Origin: Mycobacterium paragordonae
GTDB taxonomy: Bacteria > Actinomycetota > Actinomycetes > Mycobacteriales > Mycobacteriaceae
Assembly: GCF_003614435.1 (NCBI RefSeq)
Contig: NZ_CP025546.1
Coordinates: 4,464,001-4,528,000 of the forward strand
DNA: 64,000 nt
Direction of reading: 5' to 3'
This document shows positions 9,022 through 17,486 of the stretch, piece by piece. The notes beneath the pieces are model-generated. The model had not been told where the DNA came from. It worked only from the letters and a program-made list of their open reading frames with translations, and searched no databases. Made by a program: the position numbers and the translations under genes. How positions within the stretch are numbered: the stretch's first letter is position 1; each line of letters starts with the position of its first letter.

Positions 9022-9881
9022 GAGTGCACCTCCAATGTGCAGCACTTCACCGAACCGCCACCCTTGCGTAGTTCGGACAGGTCGACTCCGATCGGCTCGA
9101 AGCCGGCGGCACGTAACTGATGGGCGAAACCCGTTGCCGCAGCGGGTAGTACCACGTGGCGACCGTCGGACACAGCGTTGAGCCCGAACAGATAGGCATC
9201 GGCGGTGCCGACGATGATCGCGTCGGCGAACAACGCCCGCAACTGGGTCTGGGCCGATTCGCTGAACGCCGGTGGGTAGTAGGCGATGGTGTGCTCGTCG
9301 AGAACGGCCAGCGCGGTATCCAGGTGGTAGAAGCGCGGGTCGACCAACTCGAGCGACACCACCGGCATCCGCAATGACGCCGCGATCTCGGCGTGGGCCC
9401 GCGGGTCGGTGCGAAACCCGTAGCCCGCCAACACCATATCGCCGATCAGCAGCAGGTCGCCCTGCCCTTCATTGACGTGACGCGTGGACACGGGCCGGTA
9501 TCCGACGGAGGACATCCAACTCGCATACGCCTTGGACTCGCCGGCGCGCTCGGTGAAGCGGAACCGGGCGACGACGGCGATGTCGTGAGCGATGAACCCG
9601 CCGTTGGCGGCGTACACCATGTCCGGCAGGCCCGCGACCGGCTCGACGACATCCACCCGGTGGCCCAGCCGAATGTAGGTCTGGCGCAGCCGCTCCCACT
9701 GCGCCGTCGCGCGACCCACGTCGACCGCCGCGCCGGCGTCCATCCACGGATTGATGGCGTATTCGACGGCGAAGAAGGTGGGCGGTGTCATCGCGTAGTG
9801 GCGGGCGGTCGGTGTCCGTTCGGCCGGCGTGGCGGGCCGGATCCCGGGCACCGACCGAGCGTCAACATAGTTGTCCGTCAT
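9018..9881 (-). CDS. Amidinotransferase-family hydrolase (dimethylargininase/arginine deiminase-like, Rv2323c type)
   Basis: 287 aa. Family marks are the substrate loop MVYAANGGF, the catalytic histidine in FYHLDTALAVLD, and a C-terminal nucleophile cysteine in GGGSVKCCTLE. The fold hydrolyses guanidino compounds (arginine or methylated arginine) to citrulline. The exact substrate cannot be read from sequence. The ATG at 9881 has no clear ribosome binding site but a TAGCGT motif ends 8 nt upstream, so the mRNA may be leaderless. It is the first gene of the operon and is divergent from the Lrp gene. Confidence 0.85.
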   Translation of the reverse strand: MTDNYVDARSVPGIRPATPAERTPTARHYAMTPPTFFAVEYAINPWMDAGAAVDVGRATAQWERLRQTYIRLGHRVDVVEPVAGLPDMVYAANGGFIAHDIAVVARFRFTERAGESKAYASWMSSVGYRPVSTRHVNEGQGDLLLIGDMVLAGYGFRTDPRAHAEIAASLRMPVVSLELVDPRFYHLDTALAVLDEHTIAYYPPAFSESAQTQLRALFADAIIVGTADAYLFGLNAVSDGRHVVLPAAATGFAHQLRAAGFEPIGVDLSELRKGGGSVKCCTLEVHS

Positions 9882-10008
9882 AAATATCAACGCTATGGGG
9901 CGGATTTGGCGCAAGCAAACGAAGTACATTGCGCATTTACCATCGATATGTTGCGCTAGGCTTTCCACGACAGTGATTTGTTGCGTCATGCCGAGATGGA
10001 GGTTCCGA

Positions 10009-10455
10009 GTGGACCGTCTGGACGACACCGACGAGCGCATTTTGGTCGAACTCGCCGAGCATGCCCGGGCCACCTTCGCCGAGATCGGTCAGAAAGTGAA
10101 CTTGTCCGCGCCTGCGGTGAAGCGCCGGGTCGACCGGATGCTCGACAGCGGGGTGATCCGGGGCTTCACCACCGTCGTGGACCACAACGCGCTCGGCTGG
10201 AACACCGAGGCGTACGTGCAGGTGTTCTGCCACGGCCGGATTGCGCCGGAGAAGTTGCGCGAGGCGTGGGTGGACATCCCAGAGGTGGTCAGCGCGGCCA
10301 CCGTGACCGGCACCTCGGATGCGATTCTGCACGTCCTTGCCCGGGATATGCGGCATCTGGAGGCCGCCCTGGAACGCATCCGGTCCAGCGCCGACATCGA
10401 GCGCAGCGAAAGCATCGTGGTGCTGTCCAACCTGATCGACCGGATGCGGCCCTAG
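10009..10455 (+). CDS. Lrp/AsnC-family regulator (Rv2324-like)
   Basis: 148 aa. The N-terminal helix-turn-helix (LDDTDERILVELAEHARATF, then AEIGQKVNLSAPAVKRRVDRM) is followed by an RAM ligand-binding domain (VVSAATVTGTSDAILHVLARD). GTG 10009 was chosen because GGAGG sits 6 nt upstream at 9998-10002 and the Lrp homology begins there. It is divergent from the ddaH-rocD-rocE-usp operon and likely controls it in response to an amino acid. The shared intergenic region has several TTGCG elements (for example 9951-9955 and 9980-9984) that could be half-sites. Confidence 0.92.
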   Translation: MDRLDDTDERILVELAEHARATFAEIGQKVNLSAPAVKRRVDRMLDSGVIRGFTTVVDHNALGWNTEAYVQVFCHGRIAPEKLREAWVDIPEVVSAATVTGTSDAILHVLARDMRHLEAALERIRSSADIERSESIVVLSNLIDRMRP

Positions 10456-10470
10456 GCGGGCCGCGACGCA

Positions 10471-11319
10471 TCAGTGCGCCGTGAGGATCGTCTGAATCGC
10501 CACGCCCGCGCCGCACACCAGGACGGTGATCGTCAGCGCAACCCAGTCAGCCAATTTGGGCCGCCGCGGATGAGCCGACAACTGGCCGGTGCCGCCGCGG
10601 GCGGTGATCGCGTCGCCCATCTCGTCAGCGCGGCGCAGCGTCACCGTGATCGTGGCCGCGAGCAGGTCGATGACCTCCAGCCTGCGTTGCTGGCGCTTCT
10701 CTCTCCGGTTGCGCGGCACCGGTTTCGGCCGCAACCGGCGGGCCGCGTACAGCACCTGGAACTCATCGATCAACATCGGGAAGGCGCGCAGCGCCAACGC
10801 CAGCGCTACCGCCCACTCGTCGATCGGCAGCCGCAGCAGCCGCAGCGGCCGGCCCAAAGTCGCCACCGCAGGACCGATTTCGGCAACATTGGTGGTGTAG
10901 GACACCAGACCGCCCAGTCCCAGCAGCACCAGGGTAAGCGCCGTGATACGCAGGAAGTTCAAGAAACCGCCGAGTCCCAGCTCCAGGCCGGCCACCGGGA
11001 CCAGCGGATTACCGCCGGCCAGCGCCGCGGTAAAACCGCCGATGAAGATGACGATCCACAGCCAGCGGGGTATCGACGGCAAAGCGCCCCGCGGGATATG
11101 GGCGGTCCAGATCGCCGCCAGCACCACGGCCGCGGCACAACCGATCGTCACCCAGCCCGGATAGAACGCCAATAGCACCGAGATGCCGAAGACCACAAGC
11201 AGTTTGGTCCCTGCCCACAGGTCGTGGATGGGCGACGTGCCCGGTATCGGCACCAGCAACACCACCGGTCGACCCGGCTTGCGGGTTTCGCGCTGCCGCG
11301 GGTGGGATGTGCTTGTCAC
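10471..11319 (-). CDS. ECF transporter T component (CbiQ/EcfT family, Rv2325c-like)
   Basis: 282 aa with about six hydrophobic segments and a C-terminal cytoplasmic coupling region. The two short A-R-x coupling signatures are visible as AARRLR and ITARGG. The GTG start at 11319 overlaps the stop of the ATPase gene (GTGA). It forms the membrane scaffold of an energy-coupling factor importer with the preceding fusion protein. Substrate unknown; annotation as cobalt in relatives is by homology only. Confidence 0.9.
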   Translation of the reverse strand: MTSTSHPRQRETRKPGRPVVLLVPIPGTSPIHDLWAGTKLLVVFGISVLLAFYPGWVTIGCAAAVVLAAIWTAHIPRGALPSIPRWLWIVIFIGGFTAALAGGNPLVPVAGLELGLGGFLNFLRITALTLVLLGLGGLVSYTTNVAEIGPAVATLGRPLRLLRLPIDEWAVALALALRAFPMLIDEFQVLYAARRLRPKPVPRNRREKRQQRRLEVIDLLAATITVTLRRADEMGDAITARGGTGQLSAHPRRPKLADWVALTITVLVCGAGVAIQTILTAH

Positions 11320-13373
11320 GACACACCCCCCGGCCCCGCCGCGGACGTTGAGGCGGACTCCAGCACGCCGTCACGCAGGTGCAGGGTGCGCGGGCACAGG
11401 CTCTCCATCCCGACGAGATCGTGCGAGATGACGACCACTGTCAGACCCCGCTCCCGGCGCAGATCCTCGAGCAGGCGCAGCAGCCCGCTCTGGCTCTCGG
11501 CGTCCAACCCGGCCAGCGGCTCGTCGAGGATCAGGGCCTTGGGCTTGCAGGCGAGCAACCCGGCCAGGACCACGCGGCGCATCTGGCCCCCACTGAGTTT
11601 GTCGATGCTGCGGCTCGCCAGAGCGGGGTCGAGTCCGACGACGCCGAGCGCCGAGATCACCCGATCGTGGTCCTTGTGCGAAAAGCCGGCCGCCGAAGCC
11701 ACTTCCAGGTCGACGCGGCTGCGCATCAGCTGCAGCCGGGCCGCCTGGAACGACAACGCCACCGCGCCCACCTGCTCGTCGGTGGGACGTCCATCCAGCA
11801 GGCACACACCACTCGTCGGTGTCGTCAATCCGGCCATGATCCACGCCAGGGTGGACTTGCCCGAACCGTTGCCGCCGTGGATCAGCACGCCGTCGCCCTG
11901 CTCGACGACGAAGTTGACGTCGCGCAACGCCGTCTTGGCCCACGGCGTACCGACGCCGTACTCAAGGCCGACACCGACGAGTTCGAGCGTCGACCCGCTG
12001 CGCGTTCCGCCCGCCCCGACGGTCGGCAGCTGCGCGTCCTCGGCCGGCTGGACCATCCCGGAATTGTCCGGGGAATCGCTGAGTTTGATTGTGCGGTCGG
12101 CAGATTGGGCTTCGTTGTTGTAGTGCGTGATGTGCACCAGCGCCGTCCGGTGCCGTTTGGTGAGACCGGACAGCACGTTCAGCAAGCCCTCGCGGCCCTG
12201 CTGGTCGACCATGGTGGTGACCTCGTCGGCGATCAGCATGGCGGGCTCGCGGGCCAGCGCCGCCGCGAGCGCCAGCCGCTGTAGCTCACCGCCGGACAGG
12301 CTGCCGGTGTCGCGTTCGGCCAGGTCTTCCAGACCCACCTCGCGCAGCAAGGTGTCGACGTCGGTCTTGGTGCCCGGCGGCAGACCCCACACCACGTCGT
12401 CGGCGACCCGGGTGCCGAGCACCTGGCTCTCGGGATGCTGCAGGACGACGGCCGTGCCGCCGAGCTTGCCCAGCCCTACCGCCCCGGGCCGCTGCACCGT
12501 GCCCGAGGTGGGCTCCCGGCCGGCCAGGATCAACATGAGCGTGGTCTTGCCGGAGCCGTTGGCGCCGGTGATCGCGACGTGTTCGGCCTCGCCGATGTCC
12601 AGGCTGATCTCGCGCAACGCGTCCTGGCCGGCACCCGGGTAGCGGAAGCGCACCTGGTCCAGCCGCACCGGAACTGGGCCGACGGCGGCGTCGGCGACGT
12701 CACCGGTCGGGGCGTCCAGCTTGTGCACGTCCGGGATGCCCCGCATCCGCTCCAACAGCCGCGACAGGGCCCACCACCCGATCAGCGAGATGAAGACGAC
12801 CCCGATGGCGACGCCGCCGAGCAGGACCAGTTGCCAGTAATGCAGCGCTCCGGCGTAGACCTTCTTCAGCCAGAACCCGGCGTCCTGCAAGCCCACCCGG
12901 CCGAAGAAGGAGGCCAGTCCGTCCACGTTCGCACTGATGGCGTCGCGCATCAGGTGTCGCAGGCGGGTCAGCACCATCAACACGCCGACGTTGCCGGCGC
13001 CGAACACCAACCCCGCGATCACCGATGAGACGACCACCGTGGGCGTGCCGCGGCCCCGGCGCTTGATGATTCCGGTGAGCCCGCCGATGTAGGCGCTCTG
13101 GATGACGCCCATCAACCCGCCGCCGCCGGCGATCAGGAAGGCGATGACACCGGCCGCGACCGTCGCCGTGATCAGCACCCGCAGGCGGTACCGGTAAGCC
13201 AGCAACCCGGTCGGCACCGTGCCCAGCAGCGCCAGTCCCGCAGCAAACGGCACCACGACGGAGATGATGGCCGTCACCGCGCACAGCGCGGCCATCACCG
13301 ACGCTTGTGCCAACTCACTCGGTCGCAGCGGTCCACCCCGAGCGCGCGAAGGGGGTGGCCCGATCTCGCTCAC
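11316..13373 (-). CDS. ECF transporter fusion: membrane domain plus two ATPase domains (Rv2326c-like)
   Basis: 685 aa. Residues about 20-215 are a membrane domain with about five or six hydrophobic segments, probably substrate-binding. Two ABC ATPases follow. The first has Walker [12 protein letters not shown], signature [12 protein letters not shown] and MLIADEVT. The second has Walker [11 protein letters not shown], signature [12 protein letters not shown] and Walker [12 protein letters not shown]. Both keep the lysine and catalytic acidic residues (the first has D-E-V-T in place of D-E-P-T). Start is GTG 13373; a TTG at 13433 in frame is less likely. S-like domain and both ATPases in one chain, with EcfT separate, is an unusual ECF layout. 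Confidence 0.88.
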   Translation of the reverse strand: MSEIGPPPSRARGGPLRPSELAQASVMAALCAVTAIISVVVPFAAGLALLGTVPTGLLAYRYRLRVLITATVAAGVIAFLIAGGGGLMGVIQSAYIGGLTGIIKRRGRGTPTVVVSSVIAGLVFGAGNVGVLMVLTRLRHLMRDAISANVDGLASFFGRVGLQDAGFWLKKVYAGALHYWQLVLLGGVAIGVVFISLIGWWALSRLLERMRGIPDVHKLDAPTGDVADAAVGPVPVRLDQVRFRYPGAGQDALREISLDIGEAEHVAITGANGSGKTTLMLILAGREPTSGTVQRPGAVGLGKLGGTAVVLQHPESQVLGTRVADDVVWGLPPGTKTDVDTLLREVGLEDLAERDTGSLSGGELQRLALAAALAREPAMLIADEVTTMVDQQGREGLLNVLSGLTKRHRTALVHITHYNNEAQSADRTIKLSDSPDNSGMVQPAEDAQLPTVGAGGTRSGSTLELVGVGLEYGVGTPWAKTALRDVNFVVEQGDGVLIHGGNGSGKSTLAWIMAGLTTPTSGVCLLDGRPTDEQVGAVALSFQAARLQLMRSRVDLEVASAAGFSHKDHDRVISALGVVGLDPALASRSIDKLSGGQMRRVVLAGLLACKPKALILDEPLAGLDAESQSGLLRLLEDLRRERGLTVVVISHDLVGMESLCPRTLHLRDGVLESASTSAAGPGGVS

Positions 13374-13462
13374 TCGACCGATTCTGCCAGGTCCACTCGT
13401 CGCGAGGTGACCAGCACGCAGGCTCTCGGGCAATTAAGGTGACGGCTTTCACGATTGGTCTC

Positions 13463-13479
13463 GCATAGCAAAGCTATGC
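13463..13479. promoter_or_regulatory. Palindrome upstream of the MarR gene, probable autoregulatory operator
   Basis: GCATAGC-AAA-GCTATGC is a perfect 7-3-7 inverted repeat ending 12 nt before the MarR start. It also lies in the divergent promoter region of the ECF fusion gene (start 13373), so a MarR protein bound here could control both. Size and symmetry fit a MarR operator; the link is inference. Confidence 0.6.
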
Positions 13480-13491
13480 AACGATGGACGC

Positions 13492-13968
13492 ATGACTTCG
13501 TCCGCCGCGGCCAGAGACGCTGACGTCGCGCACGGTCTGGGTGCCGACCTGTTGGCAGTGGTCGCGCGGTTGAACCGGCTGGCCACCCAGCGCATCCAGA
13601 TGCCGTTGCCGTCGGCGCAGGCCCGGCTGCTGGCAACCATCGAAGCCCAGGGCGAAGCGCGCATCGGCGACTTGGCCGCCGTCGATCACTGTTCCCAGCC
13701 GACGATGACGACGCAGGTGCGCCGGCTCGAGGACGCCGGACTGGTGTCGCGAACGATCGACCCCGGTGACGCCCGCGCGGTCCGCATCAAGATCACCCCG
13801 AAGGGCGTGCACACGCTCAACGCGGTGCGCAGGGACCGGGCCGCCGCGATCGAACCGCAACTGGCCCGCCTCGATGCCGCCGATCGCCAGGTGCTGACGG
13901 ATGCCGTCGAAGTATTGCGGCGTCTGCTGGAGAACGCCGCTACTGCGCCGGGCCGCCACACACTCTGA
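13492..13968 (+). CDS. MarR-family regulator (Rv2327-like)
   Basis: 158 aa winged helix protein. The reader helix region is ARIGDLAAVDHCSQPTMTTQ and the wing contains DPGDARAVRIKITPKG, the usual MarR D-x-R-D-x-R-type wing. It is divergent from the ECF transporter genes, with a perfect 17-bp palindrome in front. Ligand unknown. Confidence 0.92.
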   Translation: MTSSAAARDADVAHGLGADLLAVVARLNRLATQRIQMPLPSAQARLLATIEAQGEARIGDLAAVDHCSQPTMTTQVRRLEDAGLVSRTIDPGDARAVRIKITPKGVHTLNAVRRDRAAAIEPQLARLDAADRQVLTDAVEVLRRLLENAATAPGRHTL

Positions 13969-14036
13969 TCGGCTCAGCGCGGGTGGAGAGACCGGGTGAA
14001 CGGGTAGACACTTGAGTCAGCACTCCACGATGAAAG

Positions 14037-16643
14037 GTGACGGCCATCCCTGACGTCTCCCCGTTGACCGTATGGGTCGGATCGGTGCGGTACGTCTTCG
14101 CGCCGGGCCGCGATGTGATTGTGGGGCACGGCGGACACTGCGACGTCCGACTGGACCCCGATGGCCCCGGACTCGACGGTGAACCCGTCCCCGACGTGGT
14201 GCTGCGCTTCGCCGGTACCCACTGGCTGGCCGTCGATCAGAGCCACCGAGGCCTGTTCCTCGATGGGATACGGATGTCGACGATCGACATCCGGGACGGT
14301 CAGACCATCGCGATCGGCGATCCGCAGCGCGGACCGCGGCTGAGCTTCCAGGTCACCGCTCCGGACGACGCGCCCCCGCCCACCACCGATCCGTTGGGGG
14401 TCAAGACGCCGCTGCCGCCACCCGTGCAGGCGCCGCTCGAGGAGCCCGACGAGCCCCCGACCACCAGCATCCCGGCACCGCCCCCCGAAATCGCGGCCGA
14501 GCCGGCCACCACCGCCATCCCGGCGCAGCCCATCGAAATCCCAGCCGAGCCGGCGACCACCGCCATCCCGGCGCAGGCCCCCCAAACCCCGGCCGAACCC
14601 GCGACCACCAGCATCCCGGCGCAGCCCATCGAAATCCCGGCCGAACCCGCGACCACCGCCATCCCGGCGCAACCACCCGAGGAGCCCCCGACCACCAGCA
14701 TCCCGGCCCAGCCCGCCGCCGGCTACGGCCCGGTGGAACACTCCCCGCTGGAGAGACCCACCAGGCCTTTCCGCTACGTGCCGGCAGACACACCTCCTCC
14801 GCCTCCGCCTCCGCCGCAAGTCGACGAAGCGCCGGCCAAAGGCCCAGGGTTTCTCGAGCGGATGACCGAGGCGGGTCGCAAGCTGCTTCCCGGCGGCGAC
14901 GACACCGGACCCGATGAGCTGCCGCCCCAGACCAGCCGGTTGCCGCTGCTGCCGGGCGCACGGACGATCGGTGTCGCCGGTTACCACCTGGGGCTCGCCG
15001 TCGATGGCCACGAGCTGCTGTCGAACGTGACGTTCACGGCGCCGCCGGGATCCCTGATCGCGGTCGTCGGGCCGTCGGCGGCGCGCAATTTCGCCCTGAC
15101 CGGTCTGCTCGCGGGAACCCGGCCGCCCACCTCGGGCCTGCTGACGGTCGACGGTCACGACGTGCGCGCCGAACCCGACGTGCAGCGGTTACGCATCGGT
15201 GTGGTTCCGCGCGACAACCGCGTGCTTCCCCGGCTCACCGTCGAGCGTGCCCTGGACTACGCGGCCGAGTTGCGGCTGCCGCCGGATACCTCGCCGGAGA
15301 ACCGCGACCGAGTCGTGCATCAGATCCTCGACGAACTCGAGCTGACCCCGCACCGCACGACCCGGGTGGCCAAGTTGCCGCCCGAAGCGCGCCGGTGCGT
15401 GGCGCTGGCGGTTGAGCTGATCACCAGGCCGTCCCTGCTGGTGGTCGAGGGGCCGGGTGCCGGGCTGGATCCCGCTCCGGAGAACCACGTCATGGCGATG
15501 CTGCGCCGACAGGCCGACCTCGGCTGCGTGGTGGTGATAGCCGGCACTTCACCGGCCTACCTCAACATGTGCGACCAGGCGTTGGTGCTCACGCCCGCAG
15601 GCCAATTGGCGTTCGCTGGACCGCCCTCGCATATCGATTCGGCGCTGGGCACCACCGACTGGTTCGAGATCTTCGGACGGATCGGCGCGGACCCGCACGG
15701 CGCCCACCATGCCTTCCTGATGCGACAGCAGGCGTTGTCCTCGCCGACGCCGCCGTCGGTCGCCAGGCCGCAACGGCTCGCGCCCGTCCCCGGCTTCGGG
15801 CAGCAGTTCCGGCTAATGGTGCGTCGCCAGCTGCGGTTGCTGCTGTCCAGCCCCGTCTATTCGTTCTTCCTGCTCGCGCTCCCCTTCGTGCTGGGAGCGT
15901 TGACGCTGTTGATCCCCGGCAGTTCCGGGTTGAACCGGCCCGGCCCGTCGTCGGCGAACACCCACGAAGCGGTCGAGATTCTTGCCGCGCTCAACTTCGC
16001 CGCGGTCCTCATGGGCACCACAGTCACCGTTCGCAGCCTGGTCTCCGAACGACGGATCTTCCGGCGCGAGCAGGCAATCGGATTGTCGACGTCGGCCTAC
16101 CTGCTCGCCAAACTCGCGGTCTTCGGGCTGTTCGCCGCCGCCCAGGCCGCCATCCTGACCGCCATCGTCATCGTCGGCAAAGGCGGGCCCAAGCACGGCG
16201 CGGCGCTGTTCGGCACTTCCCCGCTGGCGGCGGGCATCGAGCTCTACGTCAGCGTGGCGGCGACGGCCATCGTCTCAGCGATCGTGGGTCTGGCGCTGTC
16301 CTCCCTGGGCAAGTCGATGGCCGAAGTGGTGCCGCTGTTGATCCCGGCGCTGCTGGCTTCGCTGTTGTTCGCGGGCGGGCTCGTCTCGCTGGTGGGTACC
16401 TGGGGCTATGACCAGGTCTCCTGGTTCATCCCGGCGCAGTGGGGGTTTGCGGCCGCCGCCGCCACCGTGGATCTGCGGCGAATCGACAAGCTGGCCGATC
16501 ACAATGCGGTCTGGAGTCACTATTCGGGCTGGTGGGTTTTCGACATGCTCATGCTCGGGCTTCTGGGCGTAGTGTGGCTCGGTTTCGTCGGCTACCGGTT
16601 GCGTCCGCCGGCAACTCCTTCGCTGCACCGCGAAATTCCCTGA
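14037..16643 (+). CDS. FHA-ABC exporter homologue (Rv1747-like) with degenerate FHA and ATPase motifs
   Basis: 868 aa: FHA-like domain (1-105), Pro/Thr-rich linker (about 110-260) with repeated ATT(A/S)IPAQ units, ABC ATPase-like domain (about 310-540), and a C-terminal ABC-2 permease with about six membrane segments (from about 590). The layout matches Rv1747, a PknF-regulated exporter. The functional residues are changed. The FHA lacks the G-R and S-R-x-H phosphothreonine signature. Walker A reads GPSAARNF (345-352; N351 where lysine belongs). The Q-loop glutamine is R392. The LSGGQ signature is LPPEARR. Walker B is LLVVEGPG (E471, with G472 for the catalytic glutamate). The H-switch is threonine. 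The frame is intact, so this is probably a pseudo-ATPase. Start GTG 14037; the ribosome binding site is weak. Confidence 0.85.
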   Translation: MTAIPDVSPLTVWVGSVRYVFAPGRDVIVGHGGHCDVRLDPDGPGLDGEPVPDVVLRFAGTHWLAVDQSHRGLFLDGIRMSTIDIRDGQTIAIGDPQRGPRLSFQVTAPDDAPPPTTDPLGVKTPLPPPVQAPLEEPDEPPTTSIPAPPPEIAAEPATTAIPAQPIEIPAEPATTAIPAQAPQTPAEPATTSIPAQPIEIPAEPATTAIPAQPPEEPPTTSIPAQPAAGYGPVEHSPLERPTRPFRYVPADTPPPPPPPPQVDEAPAKGPGFLERMTEAGRKLLPGGDDTGPDELPPQTSRLPLLPGARTIGVAGYHLGLAVDGHELLSNVTFTAPPGSLIAVVGPSAARNFALTGLLAGTRPPTSGLLTVDGHDVRAEPDVQRLRIGVVPRDNRVLPRLTVERALDYAAELRLPPDTSPENRDRVVHQILDELELTPHRTTRVAKLPPEARRCVALAVELITRPSLLVVEGPGAGLDPAPENHVMAMLRRQADLGCVVVIAGTSPAYLNMCDQALVLTPAGQLAFAGPPSHIDSALGTTDWFEIFGRIGADPHGAHHAFLMRQQALSSPTPPSVARPQRLAPVPGFGQQFRLMVRRQLRLLLSSPVYSFFLLALPFVLGALTLLIPGSSGLNRPGPSSANTHEAVEILAALNFAAVLMGTTVTVRSLVSERRIFRREQAIGLSTSAYLLAKLAVFGLFAAAQAAILTAIVIVGKGGPKHGAALFGTSPLAAGIELYVSVAATAIVSAIVGLALSSLGKSMAEVVPLLIPALLASLLFAGGLVSLVGTWGYDQVSWFIPAQWGFAAAAATVDLRRIDKLADHNAVWSHYSGWWVFDMLMLGLLGVVWLGFVGYRLRPPATPSLHREIP

Positions 16644-16910
16644 CTGCGTGATTTGAACGGGTAGCGCCCGAAAGTGCAACACATCGCGCGGCCCCTGATC
16701 GTTTATCCCGGGAGTCGCAAACCTCCACTTCGGTGACGCTTTTGTCGCCGAACGCAAGAATTTCACAAACCCCGGAAGCTAATTTCGAACCGACCGAGAT
16801 GAATAGCCATTTGACGAATTCAAATGTGGCCAATATCGGCGCGTGCGAATCGCCTACCGGGCGCTTCGATCGCGCCTACCATTTGCCTGCGCAAAAGAAA
16901 GGAGGCCATC

Positions 16911-17240
16911 GTGCAGCTGGCCCGTACAACCAAGAAAGTCCTGGCGGCCTCGTTGCTGGCCGGGTCCGCCGTGTTCACCGGGTTGGGTCTGGGCGTCGCC
17001 CACGCTGATACGACACAGCCGCACCAGTGGTGTCCGGGCAACCCGAAGCAGATGCCCTACGTCACGAACCAGTACGTCGACTGGGACTGGAGCGTCTGCC
17101 ACACCTGGTATGCGACCAATTATGGGATGGGCAACCTCACCAGCCAGGGCACGCCGATCTCGATGTGGGACGGTGACAATCCCCCGATTGAGGCGATCAC
17201 GATCAGGCAGTGCCCGCCGATCAGCTTCATGTGCCCGTAG
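16911..17240 (+). CDS. Small secreted mycobacterial protein
   Basis: 109 aa. The GTG at 16911 has AAAGGAGG 6 nt upstream. Residues 1 to about 32 are a Sec signal peptide (basic start, hydrophobic core, AHA cleavage site). The mature part contains QWCPG, DWDWSVCHTWY and a C-terminal CPPISFMCP, with four cysteines likely in disulfides. This WCPG...CHTWY pattern is shared by a family of small mycobacterial secreted proteins of unknown function that I recognise only by pattern. It stands alone between two unrelated genes. Confidence 0.8.
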   Translation: MQLARTTKKVLAASLLAGSAVFTGLGLGVAHADTTQPHQWCPGNPKQMPYVTNQYVDWDWSVCHTWYATNYGMGNLTSQGTPISMWDGDNPPIEAITIRQCPPISFMCP

Positions 17241-17486
17241 CCCGGTAGCGGCAGGGCATCCGGCGGAGAGTGAGCCCAGAGTTCCCGGTCGTCAGTACGC
17301 CGGCAATTCCCTTGCGCCGGAATCGGATCAGCATGTCCTGGCAGCGCGCCACACCGTGCCCGGCGCGGTCGTCGCTGCTCACGACGAACACGACAAAGCC
17401 TGCGATGACTGAACGATTTCCGCGACACACTGTGTTCATAGGGCCGACGTGTTCCGACGGGGCTGACGACGGACTACGGTCGGGGG

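Noticed and set aside
13974..15158. Gly/Arg-rich minus-strand frame looking like a PE_PGRS or repeat protein
   Set aside because: It is antisense to the Thr/Pro repeat linker of the FHA-ABC gene; the repeats come from that coding sequence.
16644..16910. Possible gene between the FHA-ABC gene and the secreted protein
   Set aside because: Only short frames without motifs or ribosome binding sites; treated as the promoter region of the secreted protein.
17241..17486. Short frames between the secreted protein and the acyl-CoA oxidase-like gene
   Set aside because: No start with a ribosome binding site and no recognisable protein pattern on either strand.
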